Origin: Bacteroides sp. GM023
Lineage (GTDB): Bacteria > Bacteroidota > Bacteroidia > Bacteroidales > Bacteroidaceae
Length of the DNA: 64,000 nucleotides
Assembly (NCBI RefSeq): GCF_014750685.1
Contig: NZ_JAAXGE010000009.1
Location: 372,001 to 436,000 of the forward strand
Reading direction: 5' to 3'
A program made the position numbers and the translations under genes. The notes below the pieces were generated by a model, which was not told where the DNA came from, searched no databases, and saw only the letters and a list, made by a program, of their open reading frames with translations. Below, piece after piece: positions 1-9,736 of the stretch (position 1 is the first letter of the stretch; every line of letters starts with the position of its first letter).

Positions 1-1358
1 ATTATGAAGCAGCTTCCGCATATACCGTAACCACTACCCAAACTATCAATGGCTTGGCAGACGGCATCTATGACCTTGAATTTTATTATAAAAGTACTGG
101 CGGGCAAACAGCCTGCTATGTTGCTGCCGGAACTGATGCCACTAACCGGAAGATTACCTCTCTGCAAGCATCCCCGACTACCTGGATCCGTTCTTATGTA
201 CGTGGCATTAAAGTAGAAGGAGGAATATGCAATATTGAATTGCACAGCCAATCTGCCGGAGCGAATTGGAGTCGTTTCGACGCACTTCGGTTGAAAAAAA
301 CAGAGAAAGCATATGATTTACTGAAAGGTGGTGATATTTCACAACTGACTTATGTAGAACAAATGGGAGGGAAGTTTTATGAAAACGGAGAGGAAAAAGA
401 TTGCATTGAGATTCTTAAAGACAACGGCTTCAACATTGTCCGCCTCCGTTTGTACAATGATCCGGGAAATCCTGATTACACACCATCCAATCGTTTGCCT
501 GAAGGTATTTCAGGCCCGGAAGATATTTTGCGTCTGGCTAAAAGAGCAAAAGAGGCCGGAATGCAAATACAGCTAACCTTTCATTATAGCGATTACTGGA
601 CGAATGGAGAAACACAGACCAAGCCACATGATTGGGAAGGATTGGATTTTCCCGCTTTAAAGAAAGCACTTTATGATTTCACTTTCGATTTCATGAATAA
701 AATGAAAGCGCAAGGTACTACCCCTGAGTTTGTGGCATTAGGTAATGAGTCACAAGCCGGCATACTGTATCCGGACGGAAGCTATGAGAACTTTGCGCAA
801 CTTTCAGAACTGTATAATGCAGGTTATGATGCGGTGAAGGCAGTATCGCAAGATTCAAAAGTAATCATCCATCTGAATGCTGCCGGAGATAAAGACCAAT
901 ATAACTGGTATTTTGGTGAACTAAAGAACAGAAACACGAAATATGATGTAATCGGAGCTTCCTACTATCCTTATTGGACACAGAAAAGTGCTGCACAGAT
1001 GCGTGAGTGGGCGGACTATATTTCTGCAAAGTTTGATAAAGACATTCTGATAATGGAAACCGGCTATAGTTGGAACAGCACCTTGCCTGACGGAACTCCG
1101 GGACAATTATCACATAATGGGCCATATAAAGATTTCTCCCCGCTTGGACAGAAGAACTATATGCTCGAACTCATCAAAGAAATAAAACAAGCGAAAGATT
1201 GCCGCATACTTGGCTTCCTCTATTGGGATCCTGTCTTTATTGAAGTTGAAGGTATGGGATGGGAACTGGGTGCCAAGAATTATGTCAGCAATACTACATT
1301 ATTTGATTTCTCGGGAAACAGGCTTGAAGTATTGGATGCATTCAAATATAACAACTAA
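1..1358 (+). CDS. GH53 endo-beta-1,4-galactanase, C-terminal part (truncated by window edge)
   Basis: The reading frame is already open at base 3, so the true start lies upstream of the window; a TTG at 54 is not a credible start. The product is the C-terminal part of a GH53 endo-beta-1,4-galactanase, an enzyme that cuts internal bonds of pectic galactan. The first ~90 visible residues look like a beta-sandwich appendage, perhaps carbohydrate-binding. A (beta/alpha)8 barrel follows, with GH53-like segments LRLYNDPG and HYSDYW. The candidate acid/base Glu is in VALGNES (codon near 747) and the candidate nucleophile Glu in ILIMETGYSW (codon near 1056). A SusE/F-like lipoprotein gene begins 12 bp downstream, followed by susC and susD homologs, so this is probably the surface endo-acting enzyme of a galactan locus. 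The family call is firm; location is inferred from context because the signal peptide is outside the window. Confidence 0.9.
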   Translation, partial: YEAASAYTVTTTQTINGLADGIYDLEFYYKSTGGQTACYVAAGTDATNRKITSLQASPTTWIRSYVRGIKVEGGICNIELHSQSAGANWSRFDALRLKKTEKAYDLLKGGDISQLTYVEQMGGKFYENGEEKDCIEILKDNGFNIVRLRLYNDPGNPDYTPSNRLPEGISGPEDILRLAKRAKEAGMQIQLTFHYSDYWTNGETQTKPHDWEGLDFPALKKALYDFTFDFMNKMKAQGTTPEFVALGNESQAGILYPDGSYENFAQLSELYNAGYDAVKAVSQDSKVIIHLNAAGDKDQYNWYFGELKNRNTKYDVIGASYYPYWTQKSAAQMREWADYISAKFDKDILIMETGYSWNSTLPDGTPGQLSHNGPYKDFSPLGQKNYMLELIKEIKQAKDCRILGFLYWDPVFIEVEGMGWELGAKNYVSNTTLFDFSGNRLEVLDAFKYNN

Positions 1359-1370
1359 AAAGAATATACC

Positions 1371-2726
1371 ATGAAGAACGTTTTAATAACAATCGGAAAA
1401 CTATATCTGTTACTGGCAGCGTTGTGTTTCGTTGTTGGTTGTGATGATGATAAGGAAGATGTGGCTCCCGGTCTTTATGTGGCAAGTGAGGAGATAGAGA
1501 CATTTCCCGGTGACACGGTATTAGTTTCGGGAACAGCTTCCAACTATACAGGACTGGAAAGCATAACATTGAGTTGCGAGAATTGGGGAATTCATAAAGT
1601 ATACGACTTGAAAGGGCAGAAGCCTAAAGTCTTTAATTATGATTACCGGCTCATCGTACCGAAAAACGCAACATTTGAAGACCATTTGCTGATAACGATT
1701 CGTGATGTCAACGGATGGGAAACAAAGAAAAACGTATTGCTGGCTTATATTGCGGATATGACAAGTCCGGTTATGCAAACACAGCTTCCCGAACGTATAT
1801 CGGTGGACTTTAATACAACAACGAATAAAGGAAGCTGGAATCTGAATGTGAAATTCACGGACGACCGCGAATTGAAAAGTATTCGTATGCAAATACCGGA
1901 TATACAAATGGACGAAACGGTAGAAGTAAGCGGTCGCAGTGGAGAACTGAAGCGTACGATTGATTTTACTACAGGTGAGTTTCCTGTTACCTTGACCCTG
2001 TCGGATGCAGGCGGAAATGAAACGATTGTAAGGACTACAATAGTCGTGATGTTGGCGGAAGAAGAAGACCCGATTCAGGATTATGCACAAATGTATGTTG
2101 TAAATGCCGGTGAGAATCCCGATGATTACGTGAATGGTTATTATCGTTATATGGATCGTAAAGATGCATATCAATATGAAGGAAAATTCTACGCTTCGAC
2201 CGACAATACAGAAATCTATTTTGTACCGACCAAATCAATGGAAGGCGATTTATATGGAACGAGTCCATATGTCAGCAGCAAACTGATGAATAAGAATGGA
2301 TATGTAGTTCCCGTCATTCTTCCGAAAAAAGGATATTATGGAATTTGGATTGACCTGAACGCACATACTTATAGTATTTGGGAGTATGAGATTCCTTCCG
2401 GTTCATACACGGGTGCATTGTGTGTATCGGGCACAGGTTTTACGATTGGTGACTGGGGTGCGCCTGCTGAAAATATGAAGAAAGTGGATAACGACTATCG
2501 TTACGAGTACGATATGGAACTGGTGGATGGTTATTCCGGTGATTACCAGTATTATTTTTATAGTCCTGATTGGGCACATGTATTTAGAGCTGATACGGCA
2601 GGTAACTGGTGGTATGAGTCGGCAACGGGGTCTTGCATCATCTATAAAACCGATTACGCAGGAAAAGTAAAAGTGACTTTTGACACGGCCGCTCCATGGG
2701 GTACAATCAAGAAAATAACCGAATAA
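1371..2726 (+). CDS. SusE/SusF-like surface glycan-binding lipoprotein
   Basis: The 451-residue product starts with a hydrophobic signal and a lipobox ending at Cys24 (FVVGC), followed by acidic residues (DDDKED) of the kind that direct Bacteroides lipoproteins to the surface. The middle looks like stacked beta-sandwich domains. The C-terminal ~110 residues, with TGFTIGDWGAP and YYFYSPDW, resemble the C-terminal binding domain of SusE/SusF-type proteins, with several aromatic residues suited to stacking on sugars. The gene lies between the GH53 gene (12 bp upstream) and susC (12 bp downstream), so it belongs to the operon. It probably holds galactan at the surface next to the endo-galactanase. 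The lipoprotein nature is read from the sequence; ligand specificity is inferred from neighbours only. Confidence 0.75.
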   Translation: MKNVLITIGKLYLLLAALCFVVGCDDDKEDVAPGLYVASEEIETFPGDTVLVSGTASNYTGLESITLSCENWGIHKVYDLKGQKPKVFNYDYRLIVPKNATFEDHLLITIRDVNGWETKKNVLLAYIADMTSPVMQTQLPERISVDFNTTTNKGSWNLNVKFTDDRELKSIRMQIPDIQMDETVEVSGRSGELKRTIDFTTGEFPVTLTLSDAGGNETIVRTTIVVMLAEEEDPIQDYAQMYVVNAGENPDDYVNGYYRYMDRKDAYQYEGKFYASTDNTEIYFVPTKSMEGDLYGTSPYVSSKLMNKNGYVVPVILPKKGYYGIWIDLNAHTYSIWEYEIPSGSYTGALCVSGTGFTIGDWGAPAENMKKVDNDYRYEYDMELVDGYSGDYQYYFYSPDWAHVFRADTAGNWWYESATGSCIIYKTDYAGKVKVTFDTAAPWGTIKKITE

Positions 2727-2738
2727 AACGAAATAGGT

Positions 2739-5700
2739 ATGAAAACAATATATTCAATAAGTAAAAAGGCGGGATTGCTTTTATCCTTCCTGTTGCTGGC
2801 TGTTTCACTGATGGCACAGAACTCGATTCATGTGAAAGGAGTAGTAAAAGACCCGGCCGGTGAAGCCATCATCGGTGCTAGTGTGGTTGTTAAAGGTACT
2901 ACCAATGGTTCTATTACTGATTTGAACGGTAATTTCAATCTTTCGGACGTACCTTCGGGAGCAATAATAACAGTTTCCTATATCGGTTATATCTCTCAGG
3001 AAAAGAAGGTATCCGCCACTTCGATGGAATTTGTTCTGAAAGAAGACAATAAGACACTGGACGAGATTGTCGTAGTCGGTTATGGTACTGCTAAAAAGAG
3101 CAGTATCTCCGGGGCGGTGGCTTCGGTAAAAGCCGATGAGTTGCCGACTGCGGCATCCGCTTCGGTCGGTTCCATGTTGCGCGGACGTTCATCGGGTATG
3201 AATATCACACAGAACAGCGCCAATCCGGGTGCTTCGATGAATATTTCAATTCGTGGAGGTCTTTCCGGGCAAAACCCGTTGATTGTGATTGATGGAGTCC
3301 CGCAGGTTGCTTCTAAAACAGTAACGGCAGGAACAGCCTATAGCGGCGGCGAGAAAGACAATGGCCTGATAAACCTGAATCCGAATGATATCGAAACCAT
3401 AGATATCCTGAAAGATGCATCGGCTGCTGCTATCTACGGTTCGGATGCTTCGGGCGGTGTGATATTGATTACTACCAAACGTGGAAAAACCGGTAAGCCC
3501 GATATTTCCTATTCAGGTTCGGTAGCCTTCCAGTACATAAAAGACGCACCGAAATTTCTGAAAGCACGTGATTTTATGATTGAGCAGAATAAAGTATTCG
3601 ATGAACTGGGACGTGGAGATGAAAAGAAATATACCGATAGACAAATAGCAGACTTTGTAGGGGATGGAACAGACTGGATGGATGAAGTAACCCGTGTAGG
3701 TATTGTAAATGAACATAACCTTTCGGTATCGGCAGGTACGGATGCTACAAAATACCTGTTCTCACTGAGCTACTACGACCATCAGGGAATTGCGAAAAAC
3801 AACTCCATGAACCGTATCACAGGCCGTTTGAATGTCGATCAGACTATCAACCGTATGCTGAAAGCCGGTATTAATTCTACATTCTCGCAAATCAAGTATC
3901 ACGATGTACCGTTGGGAAACGGACGGCAGGATAATTCAGCTTTGATTTATTCGGCCATGACATTTATTCCCACCGTGCCGGTATATGATGAAGAAGGCAA
4001 ATATTCTGTTAATCCGATTCGGGATATTTATCCCAATCCGGTTTCATTGCTGGACATTACCGATCAGACAGTGAGCCGTGATCTCTTTGTCAGTGGTTAT
4101 TTGGAATTCAGACCTATCAAAGATTTGCTGCTGAAAGCTACTGTCGGTTTTGATATGAAAGATGTGCAGGCAGACCAATATATTCCTACTACAACGAAGA
4201 AGGGATATAGCATGGACGGTCAGGCTTCCAAGCAGAACGCAAAATCTCAAATGAACCTGTTTAATGCCATTGCCAATTATACGAAAGTTTTCAATGAAAT
4301 TCACGATATAAACCTCATGGCGGGTTTCGAATACAAGAAATCGTCTTGGGAAGGAATGGGTATTGTAGCTTCCCAATTCCCTTATGACGGTTCGTTGATG
4401 AACAATATCGGAACAAGCGAACAGGAGAAACCGACAATCAGTTCATACAAAGGTGCCAGTGAGATGGCGTCTTTCCTGGCGCGTCTGAACTATTCGTTGG
4501 CATCCAAATATATCCTGACTGTCAATCTCCGTGTAGATGGTTCGTCCAATTTCTCGAAAGAACATCAATGGGGAGCTTTCCCGGGAGTATCCGCAGCCTG
4601 GCGTATGAATGAAGAAAACTGGATGAAGAATATCGGCTGGTTAAGTAACCTGAAACTTCGTGTCGGTGTGGGACAGACCGGTAATGCCGGTAATCTGACA
4701 GGTATCAATACCTATTATACCGTTTCACAAGGAGCTTTCGCACCGAATGGAAGCCTGGTAAACGGAATGGCTATCTCCAAGATAGGAAATGAAAAATTGA
4801 AATGGGAGACATTGACTGATTATAACGTAGGTATTGATTTCGGTTTCCTAAATAATCGCCTGTCCGGTTCTGTCGACTTATATCAGCGTTTACGCAAAGA
4901 TGTCATCATGTCCAAGAACCTGATGTCCTACCATGAAGTAAAGACAATAGATTATAACTCAGCAACGGTTTACCGTTCCCGTGGTATTGATATAGGTATT
5001 CATAGTGTGAACTTTGATAATAAAAACTTCGGTTGGACTACCGACCTGAACTTCTCATACTATCGTAATCATACCACTAAGCGCGACCCTGATTTTATTC
5101 CCGCCGTCTATCAGGACTATGTGGAAGATTGGGGAAATGTGTATGGTTACAAGACCAATGGTCTGATTCAGATGGACCAGTCCTATAAACATTTGCAGAA
5201 ATCCGGTGCGGGAGCTATCTTATATCAAGACTTGAATGGTTACCAGCTCGATGCGAACGGAGAAAAAATGCGTGATAGTGAAGGACGCTATATCCGTATT
5301 GCCGGAGAAGATGGTATTTTGGATGATGCAGACAGGGTGATACTGGCTAATAACACCCCGATTCCTTTTAGTATTAACAACACTTTCCGATGGAAGAACT
5401 GGGATGCTAACATTTACCTGTATGGCTCTCTGAACGGATGGAAAGTGAATGACATTAAATTGCAGTCTATTTACGGCATTGAGGATATTACGTATGGCGT
5501 TAATGTCCTGGATGAAGTGAAAAAGCGCTGGTCGCCCGCCAATCCCAGCGGAACAATGCCGGGTGTAGCCGAAGCATCTTCGGGAGTCGATCCCAGCAAG
5601 AGTGACTTTTTCCTAGAAAAAGCCTGGTATTTGCGTTTGGATAATGTTTCTATCGGTTACACTTTCCCTGCACAGTGCTTTAAAAACAAAATACGTTCAG

Positions 5701-5834
5701 TCCGTCTGTATGCTGCGGGACGTAACCTCGCTGTATTTACTCCTTATAAGGGGATGGACCCTGAAACCGGAAACGGTATCGGTGCTTATCCGAATCAGGC
5801 TTCATTTGCTATTGGTTTAGATGTGAAATTCTAA
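2739..5834 (+). CDS. SusC-like TonB-dependent outer-membrane transporter (galactan locus)
   Basis: The 1031-residue protein has a signal peptide ending near SLMAQ, then a carboxypeptidase-regulatory-like domain (VKGVVKDPAGEAIIGASV and on to GNF, roughly residues 30-110). A SusC-type junction DEIVVVGYGTAKK follows, then a plug domain (roughly 120-230, with IRGG and PLIVIDGVP) and a large beta-barrel ending in aromatic VKF. There is no STN domain, as expected for a transporter controlled by an HTCS or similar sensor rather than by an ECF sigma/anti-sigma pair. It sits 12 bp after the lipoprotein gene and 3 bp before the susD homolog. Family knowledge says SusC forms the energy-dependent import channel under a SusD lid. 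The substrate, galactan oligosaccharides, is inferred from GH53 and GH35 in the same operon. Confidence 0.95.
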   Translation: MKTIYSISKKAGLLLSFLLLAVSLMAQNSIHVKGVVKDPAGEAIIGASVVVKGTTNGSITDLNGNFNLSDVPSGAIITVSYIGYISQEKKVSATSMEFVLKEDNKTLDEIVVVGYGTAKKSSISGAVASVKADELPTAASASVGSMLRGRSSGMNITQNSANPGASMNISIRGGLSGQNPLIVIDGVPQVASKTVTAGTAYSGGEKDNGLINLNPNDIETIDILKDASAAAIYGSDASGGVILITTKRGKTGKPDISYSGSVAFQYIKDAPKFLKARDFMIEQNKVFDELGRGDEKKYTDRQIADFVGDGTDWMDEVTRVGIVNEHNLSVSAGTDATKYLFSLSYYDHQGIAKNNSMNRITGRLNVDQTINRMLKAGINSTFSQIKYHDVPLGNGRQDNSALIYSAMTFIPTVPVYDEEGKYSVNPIRDIYPNPVSLLDITDQTVSRDLFVSGYLEFRPIKDLLLKATVGFDMKDVQADQYIPTTTKKGYSMDGQASKQNAKSQMNLFNAIANYTKVFNEIHDINLMAGFEYKKSSWEGMGIVASQFPYDGSLMNNIGTSEQEKPTISSYKGASEMASFLARLNYSLASKYILTVNLRVDGSSNFSKEHQWGAFPGVSAAWRMNEENWMKNIGWLSNLKLRVGVGQTGNAGNLTGINTYYTVSQGAFAPNGSLVNGMAISKIGNEKLKWETLTDYNVGIDFGFLNNRLSGSVDLYQRLRKDVIMSKNLMSYHEVKTIDYNSATVYRSRGIDIGIHSVNFDNKNFGWTTDLNFSYYRNHTTKRDPDFIPAVYQDYVEDWGNVYGYKTNGLIQMDQSYKHLQKSGAGAILYQDLNGYQLDANGEKMRDSEGRYIRIAGEDGILDDADRVILANNTPIPFSINNTFRWKNWDANIYLYGSLNGWKVNDIKLQSIYGIEDITYGVNVLDEVKKRWSPANPSGTMPGVAEASSGVDPSKSDFFLEKAWYLRLDNVSIGYTFPAQCFKNKIRSVRLYAAGRNLAVFTPYKGMDPETGNGIGAYPNQASFAIGLDVKF

Positions 5835-5837
5835 TAT

Positions 5838-7358
5838 ATGATGAGTATGAAAACAATAAAATATATAGCTGCAACTCTGTTGCTGTTTTCCGTGACTTCT
5901 TGTGAACTGGAACGACTGGACTATACGGAAATCTCTCCTGATAACTTCTTCAAGACAGAAACCGACCTGAAACTGGCAGTCAATTCGCTCTATTATGATT
6001 TTAATCCCGGTGACTTCAAGTCTGTTTATTCAGCAGACTATTCCGGTTATCAAATCATCGGAGATATGACTACCGACGCATTATGGACTTGCTGGGCATG
6101 GGAATCGGATGAACTCTACTTCCAACAATGGTATGCAACTGTGGGCGGAAGCATACAGAACCATACTTATGCCAATTTTGAACGTTATAATTATCTCTCG
6201 AAAGCACGGAATACGATTCGCCGTATTGAAGCTTCGCCGGTGAGCGAAGACGCTAAATCTCTTTACTCGGGTGAGGCAAAAGCATTGCGCGGGTGGATGG
6301 GACTTTATCTTTATGATATGTTCGGCCCTGTACCTGTGGCCCCGGATGAAGTCCTGGATGACCCTCAAACGTTTGTTTACCTGCCGCGACTGACAGAAGA
6401 AGAGTATGACGCAATGATGGAAGCCGACCTGCGGGATGCTATCCGTGACCTACCCGAAGTGCCCGAAGCCCGTGGACGTATGTCCAAAGGTGCAGCGCGC
6501 ATGATTCTATTGAAATATTACATGATAAAGGGATATTTTGATAAAGCGGAAACTTTGGCACGCGAACTAATGGAGATGGAAGGACGTGTATATAGCTTGC
6601 AGACTGATTATAATTACATTTTCTCAAAAGAAGGAATAGGTAATAATGAAGTGATTCTGCAACTGGCCTGCAATAATACTGCCAGTTGGTATTCAAACTA
6701 TATGACCGCTGAGGTACTTCCCGCCGATTATCCTTGGTCGGAGAAAGCAACCGGATGGGGTGGTTATGTAATGCCTTGGGACTTTTACGGTACCTTTGAT
6801 GAAGGTGACGCGCGTCTGAAGAATGTGATAACCGCATATACCAACAAGAAAGGGGAAAAGATAGACCGTACAAACAGTGCACAACTGGCTAAAGGTGCAT
6901 TACCTCTTAAATATGGAATGGACCCTGACATGAAAGACGGTCAGAGTGGTATTGATGTGGTGATTTACCGTTACTCGGATGTACTGCTTACACTTGCCGA
7001 GTGTATTAACCGCAATGAAGGACGACCTACTACTGAAGCCATTGGTCTGGTAAATCGTGTCCGTAACCGTGCCGGTTTGCCTGCCTTGGATGATTCTAAA
7101 ACAGCTTCAGCAGAAACATTCAATGAGGCCTTGCTTTTAGAACGCGGACATGAATTTTATCTTGAAGGACTTCGTCGTCAGGATCTCATCCGCTTTGGCA
7201 AGTATGTGGAATATGCCAATAAACGTATTGACGCCATCAATAAATCTGAAGGACGAGGTTACTTCAATGTACATGAAGGGCACAACCGCTTTTGGATTCC
7301 CCAAAGTTTCATTGACGAGTCCAAAGGGGCTATCAAGCAAAATAATTACGATAGATAA
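5838..7358 (+). CDS. SusD-like glycan-binding lipoprotein (galactan locus)
   Basis: This is a RagB/SusD-family lipoprotein of 506 residues. Three in-frame ATGs lie close together (5838, 5841, 5847); the upstream one is 3 bp after the susC stop and all give a usable signal peptide. The lipobox ends at Cys22 (FSVTSC) with the usual following segment (ISPDNFF). Family features include the alanine-rich helical hairpin (AKALRGWMGLYLYDMFGPVPV, split around residues 148-168) and the C-terminal VNRVRNRAGLP...LERGHEFYLEGLRRQDLIRF block. SusD proteins cap the SusC channel at the outer surface and bind the polysaccharide. Spacing shows translational coupling to susC. Confidence 0.95.
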   Translation: MMSMKTIKYIAATLLLFSVTSCELERLDYTEISPDNFFKTETDLKLAVNSLYYDFNPGDFKSVYSADYSGYQIIGDMTTDALWTCWAWESDELYFQQWYATVGGSIQNHTYANFERYNYLSKARNTIRRIEASPVSEDAKSLYSGEAKALRGWMGLYLYDMFGPVPVAPDEVLDDPQTFVYLPRLTEEEYDAMMEADLRDAIRDLPEVPEARGRMSKGAARMILLKYYMIKGYFDKAETLARELMEMEGRVYSLQTDYNYIFSKEGIGNNEVILQLACNNTASWYSNYMTAEVLPADYPWSEKATGWGGYVMPWDFYGTFDEGDARLKNVITAYTNKKGEKIDRTNSAQLAKGALPLKYGMDPDMKDGQSGIDVVIYRYSDVLLTLAECINRNEGRPTTEAIGLVNRVRNRAGLPALDDSKTASAETFNEALLLERGHEFYLEGLRRQDLIRFGKYVEYANKRIDAINKSEGRGYFNVHEGHNRFWIPQSFIDESKGAIKQNNYDR

Positions 7359-7391
7359 TTGCAAAGACAAATATAAGAAAGATTTAAGCTT

Positions 7392-9734
7392 ATGAAGAAT
7401 ATAATAGTAACATCGGCACTTTGTGCAATCACCACAGTAGGTATGGCGCAACAAGTATATGAACTTTCGGCACCTGCAAAAGAAAAAACGATTTACACAG
7501 GTCATCTGAAGATGGGCGGAACCAGCCCTTCCGGTGGAAGCATTGATGTAAATAGCTACTATATGTCCATAGACGGAAAGCCGGTCATCCCAGTGATGGG
7601 CGAGTTTCATTACAGCCGTTATCCGCACGAACAGTGGGAAGAAGAGATACTTAAAATGAAAGCAGGAGGAATCAATGTCCTGCCAACCTATATTTTTTGG
7701 AGTCTTCATGAAGAACAGGAAGGTGTATTCAATTGGAGCGGTAACCTTAACGTACGCAAGTTCTTTGAACTCTGTAAGAAACATAATATGAACGTCATCG
7801 TCCGTATCGGCCCTTTCGGACACGGCGAGATACGCAACGGTGCTTTGCCCGACTGGCTCTTTGCCAAGCCGCTGGAAGTCCGTTCGAATGATGAAAATTA
7901 TCTTTTCTATACCAAGCGCCTTTATGGAGAAATAGCGAAGCAGATTGAAGGGCTTTACTACAAAGATGGCGGTCCGATTATTGGTACGCAGCTAGAAAAT
8001 GAACATCAACACTCAGCCGCTCCATGGGGTGTGAACTATCCGGGTGAGCCGCTGGATATGACTACTGCCACTTATGATTCTTCGATAACGATGATTGGAG
8101 TGAGTGTGCAGGACAAGCAGATTACTACTGCCGAACTGGGTGACTTGCATATGAAAACCCTGAAAAAGATGGCGGAAGAAGCGGGTATTATCACTCCTAT
8201 CTATACAGCTACGGGCTGGGGAAATGCTGCTGTTATCGGTAATGAAGCAATTCCCGTCACTGCTGCTTATACTTATCCATTTTGGGCAGAGCCGGAAATG
8301 TCTCCTTTCTGTATGTTTAAGGATATTCAGAAGAACCCGGATTATGCGCCGGTGCGCTATGACACAGATAAATTTCCTTCTTTCTGTGCAGAGATGGGAG
8401 CAGGTATTCAGATGATTTACAAACGCCGCCCGATTGTCACAGCCAAAGCTGCCGAAGCTTTGATGGTGCGTACGTTGGGTAGTGGTGCCAATGGCATCGG
8501 TTATTATATGTATCATGGCGGTTCCACACCGAAGATGATTGGCGGTGTAGCTTCATTCAATGATGAGCCGATGGGAATGCCGAAAATCTCTTATGACTTC
8601 CAGGCACCGTTAGGTGAATTCGGATTGGAACATGAATCCTATCGTACACTGCGCCTGCTGCATTCTTTCCTCACGGACTTTGCCGACCGTCTGGCTCCGA
8701 TGGAAACGGTTCTTCCCGAAGATTATAAGGCGATAACTCCCGGTAATCGTGAAACCTTGCGCTATGCAGCCCGTATGAAAGATAATTCGGGTTTCGTCTT
8801 TATGGTTAACTTTCAAGACCATGATGCCGAACGAATCGACCAAAAAGATTTGCAACTTCGTCTGAACTTAGGAAATGAAACCTTGCAGATTCCCGCTAAA
8901 GGAACATTCACCTTACCGAAAGATGAAAGTATCATCCTGCCGTTCAACTTTTCTATGGAAGACGCTGTATTGAAATACGCCACCGCCCAACTGCTGATGA
9001 AGATTGATGATAACGGTAAAGACCATTACTTCTTCTTCACTCCCGATGGCATGAAAACAGAATATGTTTTTGATAAGTCAACGGTACGCGGAACAAATGT
9101 ATTTGCACCGCTACCCGGCATAAAAAGTACTTTCAGCATCAAGACAAAAAGCGGTAAAACGATGAAAGTAACGACTCTGACTCGTGAACAGGCTTTGAAT
9201 AGTTGTAAAGTGAACGGAAAGTTGCTGATTACCAAAGCAACAGTTCTTCCGGGCCGGGATGGAATACAACTGCAAAGTCTTGGCAACAACACCTTCAATT
9301 ATATCCTCTATCCTTCCAAGCAGGGATTCAAAACTCAGACGATGGAAGTAGAGGCTGTGAAACCGGACTTCTCTTTCAAGAAAGTGGGTGCCCGCCGTCT
9401 GACAGTGCATTTCGAAGATAATGGACAATTCCCGCAAGTGCAGGAATACTTCCTTCGTCTGAACTATACGGGAGATGTGGCGATGGCATTTATAAACGGA
9501 AAGATGGTTCTCGACCATTTCTATCATGGTGCTCCGTGGACAATTGGCTTGAAGCGTTTCGCCGGACAAATGAAGAAAGAAGACCTGGGATTCTACTTCC
9601 GTCCTCTGCGCTCGGACGCTCCATTCCTGATAGACCTGCCCAAAGAAGCTGTTCCCGATTTTTCAAAAGGTTCGGTTTGTACCATTAACAATGTAGAGAT
9701 AATTCCCGAATATGTAACAACACTCAAATTCTGA
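7392..9734 (+). CDS. GH35 beta-galactosidase, exported
   Basis: The 780-residue protein has a signal peptide (cleavage likely after VGMAQ) and a GH35 catalytic barrel over about residues 45-400. The region SIDGKPVIPVMGEFHYSRYP is the classic GH35 entry; the candidate acid/base Glu is in GTQLENEHQ and the candidate nucleophile in FCAEMGAG. Beta-rich domains make up the C-terminal half. GH35 enzymes remove terminal beta-galactose, so here it would trim galacto-oligosaccharides released by GH53, most likely in the periplasm. It lies 33 bp after susD and only 2 bp before the next glycosidase gene. No lipobox is seen, which fits periplasmic placement. Confidence 0.9.
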   Translation: MKNIIVTSALCAITTVGMAQQVYELSAPAKEKTIYTGHLKMGGTSPSGGSIDVNSYYMSIDGKPVIPVMGEFHYSRYPHEQWEEEILKMKAGGINVLPTYIFWSLHEEQEGVFNWSGNLNVRKFFELCKKHNMNVIVRIGPFGHGEIRNGALPDWLFAKPLEVRSNDENYLFYTKRLYGEIAKQIEGLYYKDGGPIIGTQLENEHQHSAAPWGVNYPGEPLDMTTATYDSSITMIGVSVQDKQITTAELGDLHMKTLKKMAEEAGIITPIYTATGWGNAAVIGNEAIPVTAAYTYPFWAEPEMSPFCMFKDIQKNPDYAPVRYDTDKFPSFCAEMGAGIQMIYKRRPIVTAKAAEALMVRTLGSGANGIGYYMYHGGSTPKMIGGVASFNDEPMGMPKISYDFQAPLGEFGLEHESYRTLRLLHSFLTDFADRLAPMETVLPEDYKAITPGNRETLRYAARMKDNSGFVFMVNFQDHDAERIDQKDLQLRLNLGNETLQIPAKGTFTLPKDESIILPFNFSMEDAVLKYATAQLLMKIDDNGKDHYFFFTPDGMKTEYVFDKSTVRGTNVFAPLPGIKSTFSIKTKSGKTMKVTTLTREQALNSCKVNGKLLITKATVLPGRDGIQLQSLGNNTFNYILYPSKQGFKTQTMEVEAVKPDFSFKKVGARRLTVHFEDNGQFPQVQEYFLRLNYTGDVAMAFINGKMVLDHFYHGAPWTIGLKRFAGQMKKEDLGFYFRPLRSDAPFLIDLPKEAVPDFSKGSVCTINNVEIIPEYVTTLKF

Positions 9735-9736
9735 GA

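Noticed and set aside
1521..2174. 217-codon minus-strand frame
   Set aside because: It is antisense to the SusE/F-like lipoprotein gene and reads as low-quality Ile/His/Arg-rich sequence.
7150..7395. 81-codon plus-strand frame bridging susD and GH35
   Set aside because: Mostly an alternate frame of the conserved susD C-terminus; no RBS or domain.
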